This document shows positions 40,901-56,025 of a stretch of 64,000 nt of DNA, piece by piece. Source of the stretch: Taeniopygia guttata (taxonomy: Eukaryota; Chordata; Aves; Passeriformes; Estrildidae). The notes beneath the pieces were generated by a model. The model did no database searches and had not been told where the DNA came from. It saw only the letters and a program-made list of their open reading frames with translations. Within the stretch, counting starts at the first letter, position 1. The number at the start of each line of letters is the position of its first letter. The stretch lies in NCBI RefSeq assembly GCF_048771995.1, contig NC_133024.1, positions 28,226,001 through 28,290,000 on the forward strand, read 5' to 3'. A program made the position numbers and the translations under genes.

Positions 40901-43900
40901 GAAGGGTTAGGGAGGCCAGGCACCTCTCAGGCTGATGCAGATCTCTTGCAGGTATCAGGGTGGTGTTGGCCATCTTGTGACCTGGAACACGCAGTATCAT
41001 CCCATTGTGAACTTTCCCCCTCTGACCTGCTTCTTGTGTGAGGCAAAGAGAGAGCTGATAAAAAAGCCTTGCCTTCCTCTGCCTCTCCCTTGTAATTGGG
41101 AGCTTTCAGAGTAGTTATCCAGGTTGCCATCTGATTTTCTGTGTTGGGGTGTTTATCAAAGAACCCTGTGTTCAAATCCTGAGTGGAGAGTATATGGCAC
41201 AGTAACCCACTTTCATTACTCCTGGCATAAGTGTGCCTCTGTACCCTGATTGGTGACAAAGTTGTCTTGTCACATGTTTAGGAGGAATCTCAGTATTCTG
41301 TCTGTTATGTTATTCTGCTGAGAAAGGGCAGAAAGCCCAACAGCTCAGTTTGTCAAAACTCCCAGTTCCGAGCACTTTCTTGATTCAGCTGTGAATTTGA
41401 GATCACGGGCCATTATAAGTTACTTTTTTTCCTGTTTTCCTGCATAGATGTCTACTCCTATGATGAGGATGACATGGTGTTGGATCCCAACCTGGCAGAA
41501 CACCTAGCACACTTTGGGATTGACATGCTTAAGATGCAGAAGGTGAGGAGGAAGTGGTGTCCCCTGTAGGCCCAGGGAGAGAGAGAAGCACTTTGAGGTG
41601 TCTTTGCTGGATTCCAACTTTCTGTGGCTATGCAGAACCATTCCTGTCAAGAAACCCTGGGTTTTTTTGGTCACACAGAGACATGTCTCGTCTGCCCCTC
41701 TTCTTTAATTGCCTTTTTTGCCTTTCTTTCATGTCCCTCAGGATTATTTCCCTGGGGTTATGTGTCAGTACTGTGGGCAGGGAGGCTCCCAGGTACTGGG
41801 GGTTTATTTGTTAGTGTGGTTTCCATGCCTCTTTCTAGGGAATGGTTCAGCTTTCTCCCATATTTATTTTTTCTCCTCTTTCTGTCCCAGCTATTCATAT
41901 ATATGGAAACAATTCTTGTTTCTTCCTCCTCTACTTACAGAATAAAACAGAATGGATTTTACTCTGTTTCTCTACAGCATTGTTGTACTTTCCATACCTG
42001 TGATGTTGCCTTGAGTCCTCTTTGAGCATTTTCCTGTTCTTTCCCTCTGCAGACAGACAAGACGATGACAGAACTGGAAATAGACATGAACCAGCGCATT
42101 GGCGAGTGGGAGCTGATCCAGGAGTCTGGCGTTCAACTCAAACCCCTCTATGGGCCTGGGTACACTGGTATCCGTAACCTGGGCAACAGTTGCTACCTCA
42201 ATTCTGTGATGCAGGTGCTGTTCAGTATCCCAGACTTCCAGAGAAAGTAAGTGAGCTTAATCACTCCTTTCCATTAGTCTGGGATCAGTGCAAAGTCCCC
42301 TAGAGCTGGGAGCTTCTGTTGCAGTAGTCATCCTCAGAGCTGCATTTTTACCAGGTGAAGCTGCATATCCCTTAGATTGCTCTGTTTTGCTCCACAGGTA
42401 TGTGGACAAGCTGGAGAAGATATTCCAAAGTGCACCTTCAGACCCCACACAGGATTTCAGCACACAAGTGTACGTAGAATTTTGGTGAGAGAAGGAAGGC
42501 TGAGACTGCCTGGATGCATCCCCCTCTGTGCTGCTTTGCTCCAGGGTTCTCCCTCAAGCCTCACCTCTCTTTCTTTGCCTGTCACCAGAGACACTGATCC
42601 TCAGTGATCAATAAGGATCTAAGCCAGGGAAGTTCAGCTGAATGCCCTAGATGGAGAGCCTGTGTTCATGAGAGGCTCTGAAATGTATTATGCGTGTTAA
42701 ACTGGGGGGTTTTCTGGGAGACAGCTTCTGTCTGCATAACAGTTAAAAGGGGCTTGCTGTCTTCAATGGAGGGAGTTTATAAAAGGGATACATAGGTTTA
42801 GGCAGCTTTATTCTCAGTTGATAACTTATGTATGCTTAAAGAGGCTTCCCTCCAGTGTGGAGAATATGCAGAAGAAGGAACACAAGATTTGGGAGGGAGT
42901 TGCATTTTACCTATGTTATGTCTGTGCTGCAGCTGCTTTCAAACAAGCATGTGGAAGTTTGGGTGGGGAGGAATGGAAGGTGGCATTTGTGGACAGGGAG
43001 TTCATTACAGGAGGATTCTAAATTTGGGCAGCCTGGAGTGAGGTGTTCACTGAGGGGGGATTAAGGTGAGACAGCAAGAAAGATGATTGCCTGGGCAAAG
43101 GGAGGAATTGGTAAGGTTTGGTTCCAGACAAATGGCAATATGGCAGTAATGATGGGGAAGGACTGGAGTGAAATGGAATAGCAGAAGGGTCTGAGCATAG
43201 GAGTAAATCACTGAACACATACTGTTGTCCATTAAGTGCCTGATGCAGTCAATCTTTCCTGTGGGAAAACGTGATCAGTGTGCTCACAGCAGTGCTATTT
43301 CTGGCGCAGACAATTTCTCTGTGCCCTGTTGTCTCCTGCAGTCAGACACTGCTCCATTCCCCCGTCAGGCTGCAGCTCAGCTTGGCTGCTGCACAGCTGC
43401 CGTGTGGCTCAGCACCAGCTGTTCCTTCGTGTTCTATTCAGTGTGCAAGCAGTGGTTGAGATTGGCACCCTAAAGCCCTGGTAACTTTGAAGTCAGTGAT
43501 GTCTCCAGGGGCCGGAGAGCAGACCACAATAAGATAATCTTGCCTGGTGCAGCAGAGAAAGCTGTTATCTATGAGACTGACAGCCCATGGCAGTGTTAAA
43601 TCTGGATGGGCTGATGTGGCTCCTGGAGCATGTGAGATTGAAGAAACATTGATGCTAACAGTGACTTTGTCATTCCAGAGCCAAACTGGGCCATGGACTG
43701 CTTTCTGGGGAGTATTCGAGGCCAGCTTCTGCAGATGGGGAGCAACAGTCTGATCAGAAGGTGAGGCTTGGGTATGGCATCCTTTTGATGCATGTATTGC
43801 ATGAGGTATTGTGTGTGCTACATGGCAATGGAGGAAGAACCCTTTCTGAAGACATATGCTGGGGTTTGTTGCAAGGCCTGTCACCTGCAGAAAAGCATGG

Positions 43901-46900
43901 CTAAGAATAGAGAGCTACCTGCCAGGACACATGCTTGGCAAATTATGACCACCTTCCTCTTCCACATTGTTCTTTGCAGGGTATGCAAAATGGCATTGCT
44001 CCACGCATGTTTAAGTCCCTCATTGGAAAGGGGCACCCAGAATTTTCCACTAACCGACAGCAGGATGCCCAGGAATTCTTTCTGCACTTCATCAACATGG
44101 TGGAGGTAATGGTTGAGTCTATGTGACAAATCATGGAAAAGTCCAGCTTGATTTTCTTCATACAGCAAGGGGTGAGGAGTGGAGGTGAGAAGCTGGCAGT
44201 TGGAGCAGAGAGAGGGAAAGAACACAGGGAAATGGGCCATCTAGCACCTGCCAGGGTGGAGAAGGAGAGGTGCTTGGCCATGTTTTCAGAGCTGATTCCA
44301 TGGAGAAGTCTTTTTTGGGAGTGGCACAGCTGGAGGTGTAAAGTTTCTTCTGTAGGAGCAGGAATGCCATGGTTTCCTGGAGTACAGAAGCTGGCTTTAG
44401 TTTCCTCTTTGCTGTCTTTTCGGGGGTACTGGGTACAGAAGTGAATCCTCTTCAGCCATGTGCTGTGTGACATCACTGTTACTGCAGGTTGTTTTTTCTG
44501 CCATTCTGTTGTTACATCTGTCCTTCAATTTCTCCTTCCTCAGAGGAACTGCCGCAGCTCGGAGAACCCTAACGAGGTCTTCCGTTTTCTGGTGGAGGAG
44601 AAGCTGAAGTGCCTGGCCACAGAAAAGGTGAAATACACCCAGCGCGTGGACTACATTATGCAGCTGCCTGTGCCCATGGATGCTGCACTCAACAAAGGTC
44701 AGTAATGTGCCTACACCAGAACAATAGCAAGCCCTGTGTTTGTATATTATACTATTCTTACAGGGCTCCTTAAATGAGAAAGGGACTTCTTTGCCTCTTC
44801 TGAGGCCAGGTCCTTCTCCTGCTTTTGTGGGATCGGGCTGATTCTTCAAAGGTGGTGTGACACGGTGATGTCCCTCTAGAGCCTCTCCCTCGGCCACCAC
44901 AAGCTGGGCTGTGATTCAGCAGCAAACCAGGAGTGACTGCAGTAGCAGAACTGTGCTCTGTGCTCCGTGCTTGATGGCGTGTATCTATAGGCCTGCTCTG
45001 CCTCTGGGTGTAGCTTACACCAGTCGCTTTGTAGGTGGTCCTTGACTCCCCTGCTTTATTCTCTAGATGAACTGCTGGAATATGAGGAGAAGAAGAGGCA
45101 GGCAGAGGAGGAGAAGCAGCCTCTGCCTGAGCTGGTGCGAGCCAAGGTGCCTTTCAGCTCCTGCCTAGAGGCCTATGGAGCTCCAGAGCAGGTGGATGAT
45201 TTCTGGAGCACAGCCTTGCAGGCCAAGTCTGTGGCTCTCAAGTAAGTGTGTGTCAGCTAAGCTCTGATGAACTGGCCATAGCTGCTTCTGTGGGGACTTG
45301 TAGTGGCTTGGGGGAAGAGCCATTATTGAAGCTTTGTAGTCCCCCATACCCTGGGTCCATAGAACATTGAAGCAGAGAGGGGATCAGTCCATCAGTGCTG
45401 GAGTGGTTACCCTCAGTAGGCAGAGCAGCAGTGCTAGTGAAGTCCTAGCCATCAGATTTCAGTTGCTGAGGGGCTACGAAAACACAGAGATATTTCAGAA
45501 AACTAGTAGTTGTTACTGTAAATTTAAAATTTAGCTTTGAAATCTGCACTGACTGTATGATGACGCTGATCTTACACTATCTCTAAAATTTCTTCAAGTT
45601 TTAAGCTGTGAAGATTTGAGCAGAACACTTGAGTGTAACAGATGCATGAGTTCTTTGAAAGAATGCTAGTTTAAATGCTAGTAGCAAGGTTTAAAAAACA
45701 GATTTAATTTTTCTCACTGCTTGTAGCACATGCAGCAGTGCAAAGTTGAAGTGACAAAATTACAAATGTAAGCAGCTTTCTGCTGTGATGCTGAGTGTTC
45801 TTTTGCAACGAAAGTCATCAAAGAGTTGGAAGTGCTTTTCTATACTCCATTATTAATAGATTGATTAATTAAATTATTAAACAAATTCTCTATTATTAAG
45901 CAATAGCTACTATAAACAAATATCACATTGAAAAGTAACATTTTGTTTTAATTTTTACTGAGTTGTATTCAAACACTTTACTGTCACTTAATTTAGTTCT
46001 ACAGCATGTTGCAATTATCACCTGGTAATGAGTATCTGTGTCACTTAGAAGTGCTTCTCCCTTCAGAAACATTCCCCTCTGTTTCATAGCTTCCAGACAC
46101 TTTCCCCCTCATATTGTCTAACTAAAAAATGTTTTGTTGTATTTGGTTAACTTAAAATTCACTGCTTCTGTTTCGTATCCAAAAAAGTGCTCTTATGCTT
46201 GAAAGCTTGCCAGTTCCTGCATGTTCTGTTGCTCTAATAAAAGACGTTATTTCCACTACATTCCTTAAGGGTTAGACTTCTAATTAAACAAAATCTGACC
46301 AGGTTTGTAAAATACAGGATTGGAAGGTAGAGCATATGTACAATTTTTTCTCATCTCCAAGATTTGCATTCCATCTCATCAGGGCTTCTGTCTTAGAAAT
46401 AGTTCTGTGTTTGAGGAGCTTTAAGCTCAGTATAGAAGAGCTGCACAGACAGGTGTGTCCCCCAACTTGCTGAGGACATGGCTCTGTCCTGCTCACTGAT
46501 TTATTGGATCAGCTAGATACCCTCAGTCTTTGCTGACCAGGTATTTAAAAATATTACGTGTCTCTTTCAGAACAACACGGTTCGCCTCTTTCCCAGACTA
46601 TCTGGTCATCCAGATCAAGAAGTTCACCTTTGGTCTGGACTGGGTGCCCAAAAAACTCGGTAAGGAGGATGAGAAGTACAGAGCATATAGGTACTGGGAG
46701 TCACATATGGATATTGTGGTCACTGCTGCCAGGAGGAAAATGACTGTCCCAAAAGTTGCTGCAGGCATCCCCAGGGACTTACCCTTCTACATCTCCCAGC
46801 CGAGTCCTTTGTTTCTGCCTCTACGTGGAGGCTGAGCAAGACCATATCTTGCAGATGTTTCCATTGAAATGCCAGAGGAGCTGGATATCTCTGCACTGCA

Positions 46901-49238
46901 GGGAACGGGGCTGCAGGAAGGAGAGGAAGAAATGCCAGACATCGCACCCCCACTGGTGACACCAGATGAGCCCAAAGGTAGCCTGGGGTTCTATGGCAAC
47001 GAGGACGACGACTCCTTCTGCTCCCCTCACTTCTCCTCTCCGACATGTTAGTGATTCTCCTCCTCTCTTCCTGATGCCTGATTCATTTCCTTGCTCTCCT
47101 TGCCTTGTGTCCCATGCTAGCAGTTTCCCACTTGCTCAGACTTTCCCTGTCCTTTTGTCAGCGATTGCCAGCTGCCTCCCTTGCATGCCTGTTATGCAAG
47201 GGTGTTATGCAAGGGAGTTTGTTGATTCCTGTTCTGTGCAAGATGGGGTGGTGTGTCTGGTGCATTTAGAGGAGACAGAGCTGGGATTTATACAGGATTT
47301 AATTGGTAGGGGTATTTAATTTTTACAAACCACAGTGGGAGGTCGGGTTCAGAGCCTAGGGAAGAGCCAGTGCTCCTGAGTTCATGGGTTGAATCATTTT
47401 GTTCTTTGCCTGTGTGTGAGACTGCTCTTCTGAAGAAGAAAGTTGGCTGAGAAAAGCCAAGAGATGGAAGGTGGTGTGAAATAAAGCTAGGAAGTGGTGG
47501 CTTTGGAGGCTGTGTGACATGAGACAAAATGGAGCCAGCAGGGATGGGTGGGAGTGGGTGGCTCTAACTTCTGTCTCCCCACAGCACCCATGCTGGATGA
47601 GTCGGTGATTATCCAGCTAGTGGAAATGGGCTTTCCCATGGATGCCTGCCGCAAAGCCGTGTATTACACAGGGAATAGTGGGGTTGAGGCGGCCATGAAC
47701 TGGGTCATGTCACATATGGATGATCCAGGTATGAGGCCGTGGGCATGGTGAAGCTTACTGCTGCTTCTGGGCTGTTCTTGTGTCCCACTACCACAGTGGA
47801 AAACTGAAGTAGTTTGGACTTGGGCTGTACCCTCTTGGAGAGATCTGATTACTCTGAGCTGTTTTGTTTCCTGCTGCAGACTTTGCTAACCCATTAGTTC
47901 TCCCTGGATCCAGTGGGCCAGGGTCAACTATTGCCTGCCCAGACCCTCCTTCGGAAGACAGTGTGGCCACCATTGTCTCCATGGGCTTCTCCCGGGACCA
48001 GGCAATGAAAGCGCTTAGAGCCACGGTGAGAGGCATGGGTGACATCAGAGTGCAAGGATTTTCTCAGGAACAGGAATTCTCAAGTTCACTGTCGTCTTCT
48101 TCCTTCCAGAACAACAGTCTGGAGCGTGCTGTGGATTGGATCTTTAGTCACATCGATGACCTCGATGCAGAAGCTGCTATGGATATCTCAGAGGGGCGCT
48201 CGGCAGCTGAGTCCATCTCTGAATCCGTCCCTGTGGGTCCCAAAGTGCGCGATGGGCCTGGAAGTGAGTTCCAAGCCATAGGAATGTGGATTTTGGGTGC
48301 AAACTCAACATGCTTTGTCATTCCTGATCCATGCTGCAGGTTTTAGCAGCAGCTACTGCAGAGCTGGTCTGGTTATAGAGGTGGAAGCAGGGAGGAAGAG
48401 GGAAGGAACGGCAAAGTAGTCTAGACCCTTCAGGCTGGATGAGTGTTACCTGGAAGCCAATAAGAGAGAGGTTGGGGAAGGGCCATGAAGTGAAAGGAAG
48501 GGCTGTGCTGCTTTTGTCCAGTGGTTCTGGGAGGCTTTTTTTGCTCTTTTGGTTCCCACTGAAAAAAAGTAGTTCCGGTTTGTGCACAGAATTTGTGCCA
48601 GTGGTGCTTGGCTCCTGGGTGCCATAGGGAGGCAAAATCCCTGCCTTACCCATCCAGGAGCCATGGCCCAAATAAAAAATTGGAAGAGAGAAGCCTAAAT
48701 GGAAGTCAGCATCTCCCATTTCCCTCTGTGTTTGGCCTTAAGACCACTGACAGTCACACTTGATGGGGATCCACTTCTAAATTATTACGCAGCAGAGCTT
48801 CCTTCATGGATCCTTCTCTAGAGAGGGCCTTGCACAGGATGTTAGGGTGTAAGACATCTTTCCCTGACAATCATCTCTTCCCTCCTTCTTTCAAGAATAT
48901 CAGCTGTTTGCCTTCATCAGCCACATGGGCACTTCAACTATGTGTGGACATTATGTTTGTCACATCAAGAAAGATGGCAGGTAAGGATTTCCACAGTGTA
49001 AGGGAACTGAGGTACTGGTTTAAATCCCCAGCCTGCCCTGTTTCTTCAGAAGTCTTGGGGGGTGGGGCTGAGAGCAGGCGAGTGCAATCGAGTTGTGTCT
49101 TAACCATGAATGGCATTCCTGAGCTGCACTTATGCCTGTTGCAGGTGGGTGATCTACAACGACCAGAAAGTCTGTGCTTCTGAGAAACCCCCCAAGGACC
49201 TGGGCTACATCTACTTCTATCAGCGGATTCCCAGCTAG
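34998..49238 (+). CDS. USP5: USP5 (isopeptidase T), unanchored polyubiquitin hydrolase
   Basis: Twenty coding exons: 34998-35105, 36531-36656, 36953-37019, 39843-39976, 40277-40422, 40712-40896, 41448-41542, 42053-42246, 42398-42469, 43679-43760, 43980-44105, 44544-44697, 45067-45241, 46571-46659, 46855-47046, 47585-47728, 47880-48025, 48110-48263, 48896-48980 and 49145-49238; total 855 aa (human 858 or 835). USP5 is a cytosolic cysteine protease that disassembles free ubiquitin chains. Order: cryptic UBP domain (1-160), ZnF-UBP with C198/C201 and [10 protein letters not shown] (about 165-285), catalytic Cys box with C334 ([11 protein letters not shown]), two UBA domains (about 652-695 and 719-760), and the His box with H815 ([10 protein letters not shown]). 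The zinc finger pocket residues for the free ubiquitin tail are retained. Intron 13 contains an AT-rich block (about 45560-46290). An internal donor at 46978 would give the short isoform. Confidence 0.97.
46978..47046 (+). other. USP5: Alternatively spliced 69-base segment of USP5 exon 15
   Basis: The exon contains an internal GT at 46978 (ccaaag|gtagcc) whose use would remove exactly 69 bases, 23 codons starting [18 protein letters not shown]. Human USP5 isoform 2 lacks the corresponding 23 residues just before UBA1. The donor is conserved in place and phase. Confidence 0.6.
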
Positions 49239-49445
49239 AACATCCTCTTGCTGTGTGTGGTGGGGGGAAATTGGGCTGAAACTGTCAGGGGGGGAAAGGG
49301 GTGGGGGCAGTGAGGGTGGGAGCAGGGTCCTTCTCTTCTCTGCTCCTTTCCCCAGTCCCTTCACCGCCTCTCTGTGGAAGACACAGGGATACAAGAGTTC
49401 ACTGACTGATCGACTGGGGGCTGGAGCCCCCGTGGACATGAGTGA

Positions 49446-52132
<2,687 letters not shown>

Positions 52133-52556
52133 AGCACCCCATGAGGAGCTGTCCCTTGTGGTAAAGAAGTGGAAGCAAGAAGGGACCTTTTGTTGCACAC
52201 ATCTCAGTACGGAGGCCTCCCTCGAGGCTTTCCCCCTCCACAGTCATTGTTCTAGATGTTCTGCTAACCACCCCCACCACGTCAGAGTCCTGTCTGCAGG
52301 AGCCTGTCTCGGCAGAGTCTTGACGGTGTCCACTCTGAGCTGAATCCTCAGTTTCCCGTTGACCTGTTCAGAGCTCACAGCCCACCTGGCCAGTATCTCT
52401 CCCTTTCCCTGCAGCCCTGCAGGGACAGGGAACTGCTGGTGCTGTGGGGAGGAAAAAGGAACCATAGTCTCTTGCATCCTTCAGCTCCATCAGCAAGGAA
52501 CCTCTCAGCTTAGACCCTTGTGAGATGTCTTACCTCACCTGTGTCCCGTACTGAAC

Positions 52557-52562
52557 AATAAA
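52557..52562 (+). terminator. TPI1: TPI1 poly(A) signal (AATAAA)
   Basis: Canonical AATAAA 425 bases after the TPI1 stop, followed by GT-rich sequence (aaaggtgtgtcc). Confidence 0.8.
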
Positions 52563-55009
52563 TGAGAAACAGAAAAAGCAAAGGTGTGTCCTGGATCTTA
52601 TTTGGAAGCATCTCGGGGACAAGCAGCATAGAGAACTTACTGCTTTTGGAGGTGGCTGGTTGCAGAGAGGGTTTTGTGGGTTTTTCCCTGAGAGCCCACT
52701 ATTACCCCAGTAGGCACTGCATGGGTTCAACCTTCATCTTGCTTCTGTCATATAACAGCTCTTCTTTGGGCCTGTGGTGATTCTGTTATATCTATGTCTC
52801 TATTCCAGTAGCTGCTGGAGCACCTGGCTGTTCCACCAGTGAGCCAGTCTTCCCTGGCAGGCTCAGTAATGTGCTCATCTATGCTCTTTGCCTGTAAGGA
52901 TTGGTAATTGATTTTGCTCATTAAACGTAGAGTGGAGCAGCTCAGTCTCTGCAGGGAGGATTTTATTTAGGCCTTGTGTTGGGGCAGTACTTGCTGCTTG
53001 CTTTCAGCCATGTGCTGGTGGGTGAGGAAGCAAGACTTGATGTTACTTCCCAGCTAGCTGCTGGGTGTTTTTTTGGTAGTACTGAGGGTGATGAAAAAGA
53101 AGTGCCCCACAAGGAGGAGCTTATTTGTGAGGCAGTACATCCTTGGGAGCCTATGGACAGTGTTCCAGCTGCTAGTGCTAGCATCACTCGAGGGATAAGG
53201 GGCCAGATCTGAGGAGCAAGGAGAAAAAAGCCCCTGATGCTGGGGGGGCTCCTGCTGCCCAGCTGGATGGGAAGGATCTCCTTCCTAGGATATCAGGTGG
53301 TCTGAGAAGGAAGGGCCTGACAGCAGCGAGAAGGTGGCAGCTCCCAGCTCTGTATGTCTGTGGAGTGATGTAGAAAGGAGGAGGATGATTCAAAGGCAGA
53401 AAAAAAAAAATCTGAAAACTGTTTTCTATAACCAGAGCACATGTTTCTGAGAGGCTGCTGGGCCATGGCTGTAGGTTGGGGCTGTTGGGTCATGCAGACC
53501 AGAGCAGCAGTGATGCAGCAGCGGCACACAGTGATCCTATGGCTGCAGGAACTGGGTACAATTGCTCAGGGCTGGGCCACCACCCGCTGCAGCTCTGCTA
53601 TCTGCTCCTGTTCTTGCCCAGCCCTGCCCACAGCACAAGAGCCCAGGAGAGTGACCTACATAGAAGAAAACAGATGGGAGCTGGGCATTGATCTTACTGC
53701 TTTGAGAGAATTCAGGGGCATGAAAACATTCATTTAATGAGGAATAAACTCATGGAAAATAATTTCTGTATCAGCAGGAGTGCCAGATCTTGTTTCTCTT
53801 TTTTTTTTGTCTGCTTCCTGGCAGGACTGCAGCTCTCTGGAGTGGAAATACTGCCAGATCCTCACAGCAAACTGTAGTGGTTGGATGTTAAACAGGTTGC
53901 TGTTGGAGAAAAATGCACTGTGCCAGATGTGACAGCCTGAGAGAGGCTGCGATGGCTCCGCATCCTCAGCCCCAAACAATAGCCAGGCTGAGCCTGTATT
54001 CCCAGTAGGCACCACACACATGTTGGACTCAATCATCTTTGTGGGTATCCCTTTAAACTCAGAATATTCTGTGACTTTGAATATATTGCACTTAAACACG
54101 GCCATGGCTGGCCACACAGATCTATCCACACACAGCACTCCCACACAGCACTGGCAGCCTCATCCCACGCCCTGCTCCAGCTGAGCAGGACAGAGGTGCA
54201 CTAGTGAGCGTCTGTGTCCATCTGTGTATTTACAGAAGAATTTCCACACGTGTGCAGTGGGTCTCCTTCCAGCAGCTGCTTCAGGCAGTGCCCAGGAGCT
54301 GCCCCTCAATCCCAACTTCTCCAGCCCCCAGCAGCAGCTCCCTGTGGTGCTCTGACCATGAGTTCCTCACGCAGGGCAAAGTGCAAAAGGAGTTTAATGA
54401 GAAGACCTGAGAGGCTGTGCTGATCAGGTGCAGGACATGGACAAATCATCACAAACCATTTACACAGGACTGGCCCTTTTTATTCCTGTGTGCTGTATTT
54501 GTTTCTCTAGGTGACCTAGATCACCCTGGCTCCTGCCCTAATCACTCCCCGATGAGTCCTGTGCAATCCCCAAATCTCTTCCCCTGCATCTTGTCCTGTC
54601 CCACACCCTTGAAGACAGCGACGCCCCCAATCCTAAAGGTGCTCTGGGGCTGAGGCTCCCCTGGGATGGCACTGGACAGGGTGTTCCTTTCTGTGAGCCC
54701 TTAATTTGGGTTCCCACCAGCCATTGTGCCCCTGTGCCCCTCGAAGTGAGCCTTTATTGGGCTGATGGCTCCTGGGACGGGCCTGGAAGCAGCCTGGCGG
54801 GTGCTGCTTGGGCTCCCCCTCCTGCCATCACTGCCCTGTGCTCCTGTGTGGGTGTGCAGGCCAGCTTTTAGCACATACCCTCCTTAATTGTCAGTATAAT
54901 TAGGTTTGGGATAGATATAATCTAAACAAAATTTTTCTAGTTTAAAGATTCATGTTTCTTTCTGTAATTAGGGGATGTTTAGGGGAGGAGGCAAAGGCAG
55001 GTAAGGAAG
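52563..55009. other. Intergenic TPI1-LRRC23, no SPSB2
   Basis: Mammals carry SPSB2 on the opposite strand at this place. No frame on either strand here resembles a SPRY domain or SOCS box, and no other protein is recognised. An A-run (53400-53410) and a T-run (about 53800-53808) are the only simple sequences noted. Confidence 0.6.
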
Positions 55010-55240
55010 TGTTCATATGCAGATTTATTCTTTACTCTGAGGGTGGTGAGGCACTGGAACAGGTTGCCCTGGAGTTGTGGCTGCCCCATCCTTGGGGGTG
55101 TTCAAGGCTGGGTTGCATGGAGCCCGCAGCAACCTGGTCTAGTGGGTGGCATCCCCCCCTGTGGCAGGGGGATTGAGATGAGTGGATTTTTGTGGTTCTT
55201 TCCAATCCGAACCAATCTGTGTTGTGTGGTAATGAGCAGG
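55010..55240 (+). mobile_element. CR1 LINE 3' fragment
   Basis: Plus-strand CR1 3' region: 'gagggtggtgaggcactggaacaggttgccc', broken here as gagggtggtgaggcactgg and aacaggttgccc, then 'ggctgccccatcc', 'gtgttcaaggctgggttg', 'aacctggtctagtggg' and 'tggttctttccaatccgaac'. The short terminal repeats are largely decayed. Of the copies in this window it is the closest to the consensus as I recall it. Confidence 0.9.
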
Positions 55241-55849
55241 GAGTGAATTCAGATGCACATTCAGATGTGTAGCACAGAAGGGGTCAGCACCGGGGAGTCT
55301 AGCGGGACAAGGCAGGGGGCAGTTTGCTGTGCAGCCCGGAGTGCAGGGGTGCTTTGCAGGAAGGGCAACGGCTGATGGTTGTGTGAGCAGCTCTGCTTGA
55401 AGCAGCTTACCTAGCACTAATGTTACCCAGGCACGGCAAAGGAGCAAAGTGCACTGAAGGGAAAGAGCCTTGGACTTTGTATGAACTGCACAACACTGCT
55501 GACCATCAGCTCTGAGTCGCATTCCTGGCTGGTAAACACCCAGTGCTGTTGGCATCGGCTGGGCACGGGCAGCCTCAGCCCTTCCCAGCCCCACAGCCTG
55601 GAGGACAGGGCTGGAGCAGTGCACCCCAAAAACCCCTTCCTGGCATCCACGTGCTCATAATCGGGAGGCTTCATGCAAAGCCCAAGACTAATTCTGCTCA
55701 ACATGCTAATTAAACATTTACTAGAGGGTAAATTAAGCGTTAATTAGGCATTCACCGCCCGAGTGCCCACCATCCTGCCTGACTTTGAACGGGCCCCGTT
55801 TTGAGCTGGGTGCGCACAGAGGTCCCTTCCCACAGAAAAAATCCTGCTG

Positions 55850-56025
55850 TTCTGTGGATACGCTCACCGCGGCAGATGTCACCCAGCCGGGAAGGCGGGG
55901 CGGGATCGCAAAGCGCCCGCGGTGAGGGCGGGACACGCTCCGAGCCCTCCGAGCCCCGGGGACGGGCCCGCCCCTGTTCCCGTGGCAGCGGCCGCGCCCC
56001 GGCCAGCGCGGCCTGCCCCGGCGGG
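55850..56025 (+). promoter_or_regulatory. LRRC23: LRRC23 promoter, GC-rich, with X-box-like element
   Basis: GC and CpG rise from about 55870 up to the LRRC23 start codon. GTTCCCGTGGCAGC at 55976-55989 matches the RFX X-box consensus GTTRCCATGGYAAC at 11 of 14 positions, 37 bases before the start codon. RFX factors drive ciliary genes, and LRRC23 is axonemal. No TATA box was seen. Confidence 0.45.
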
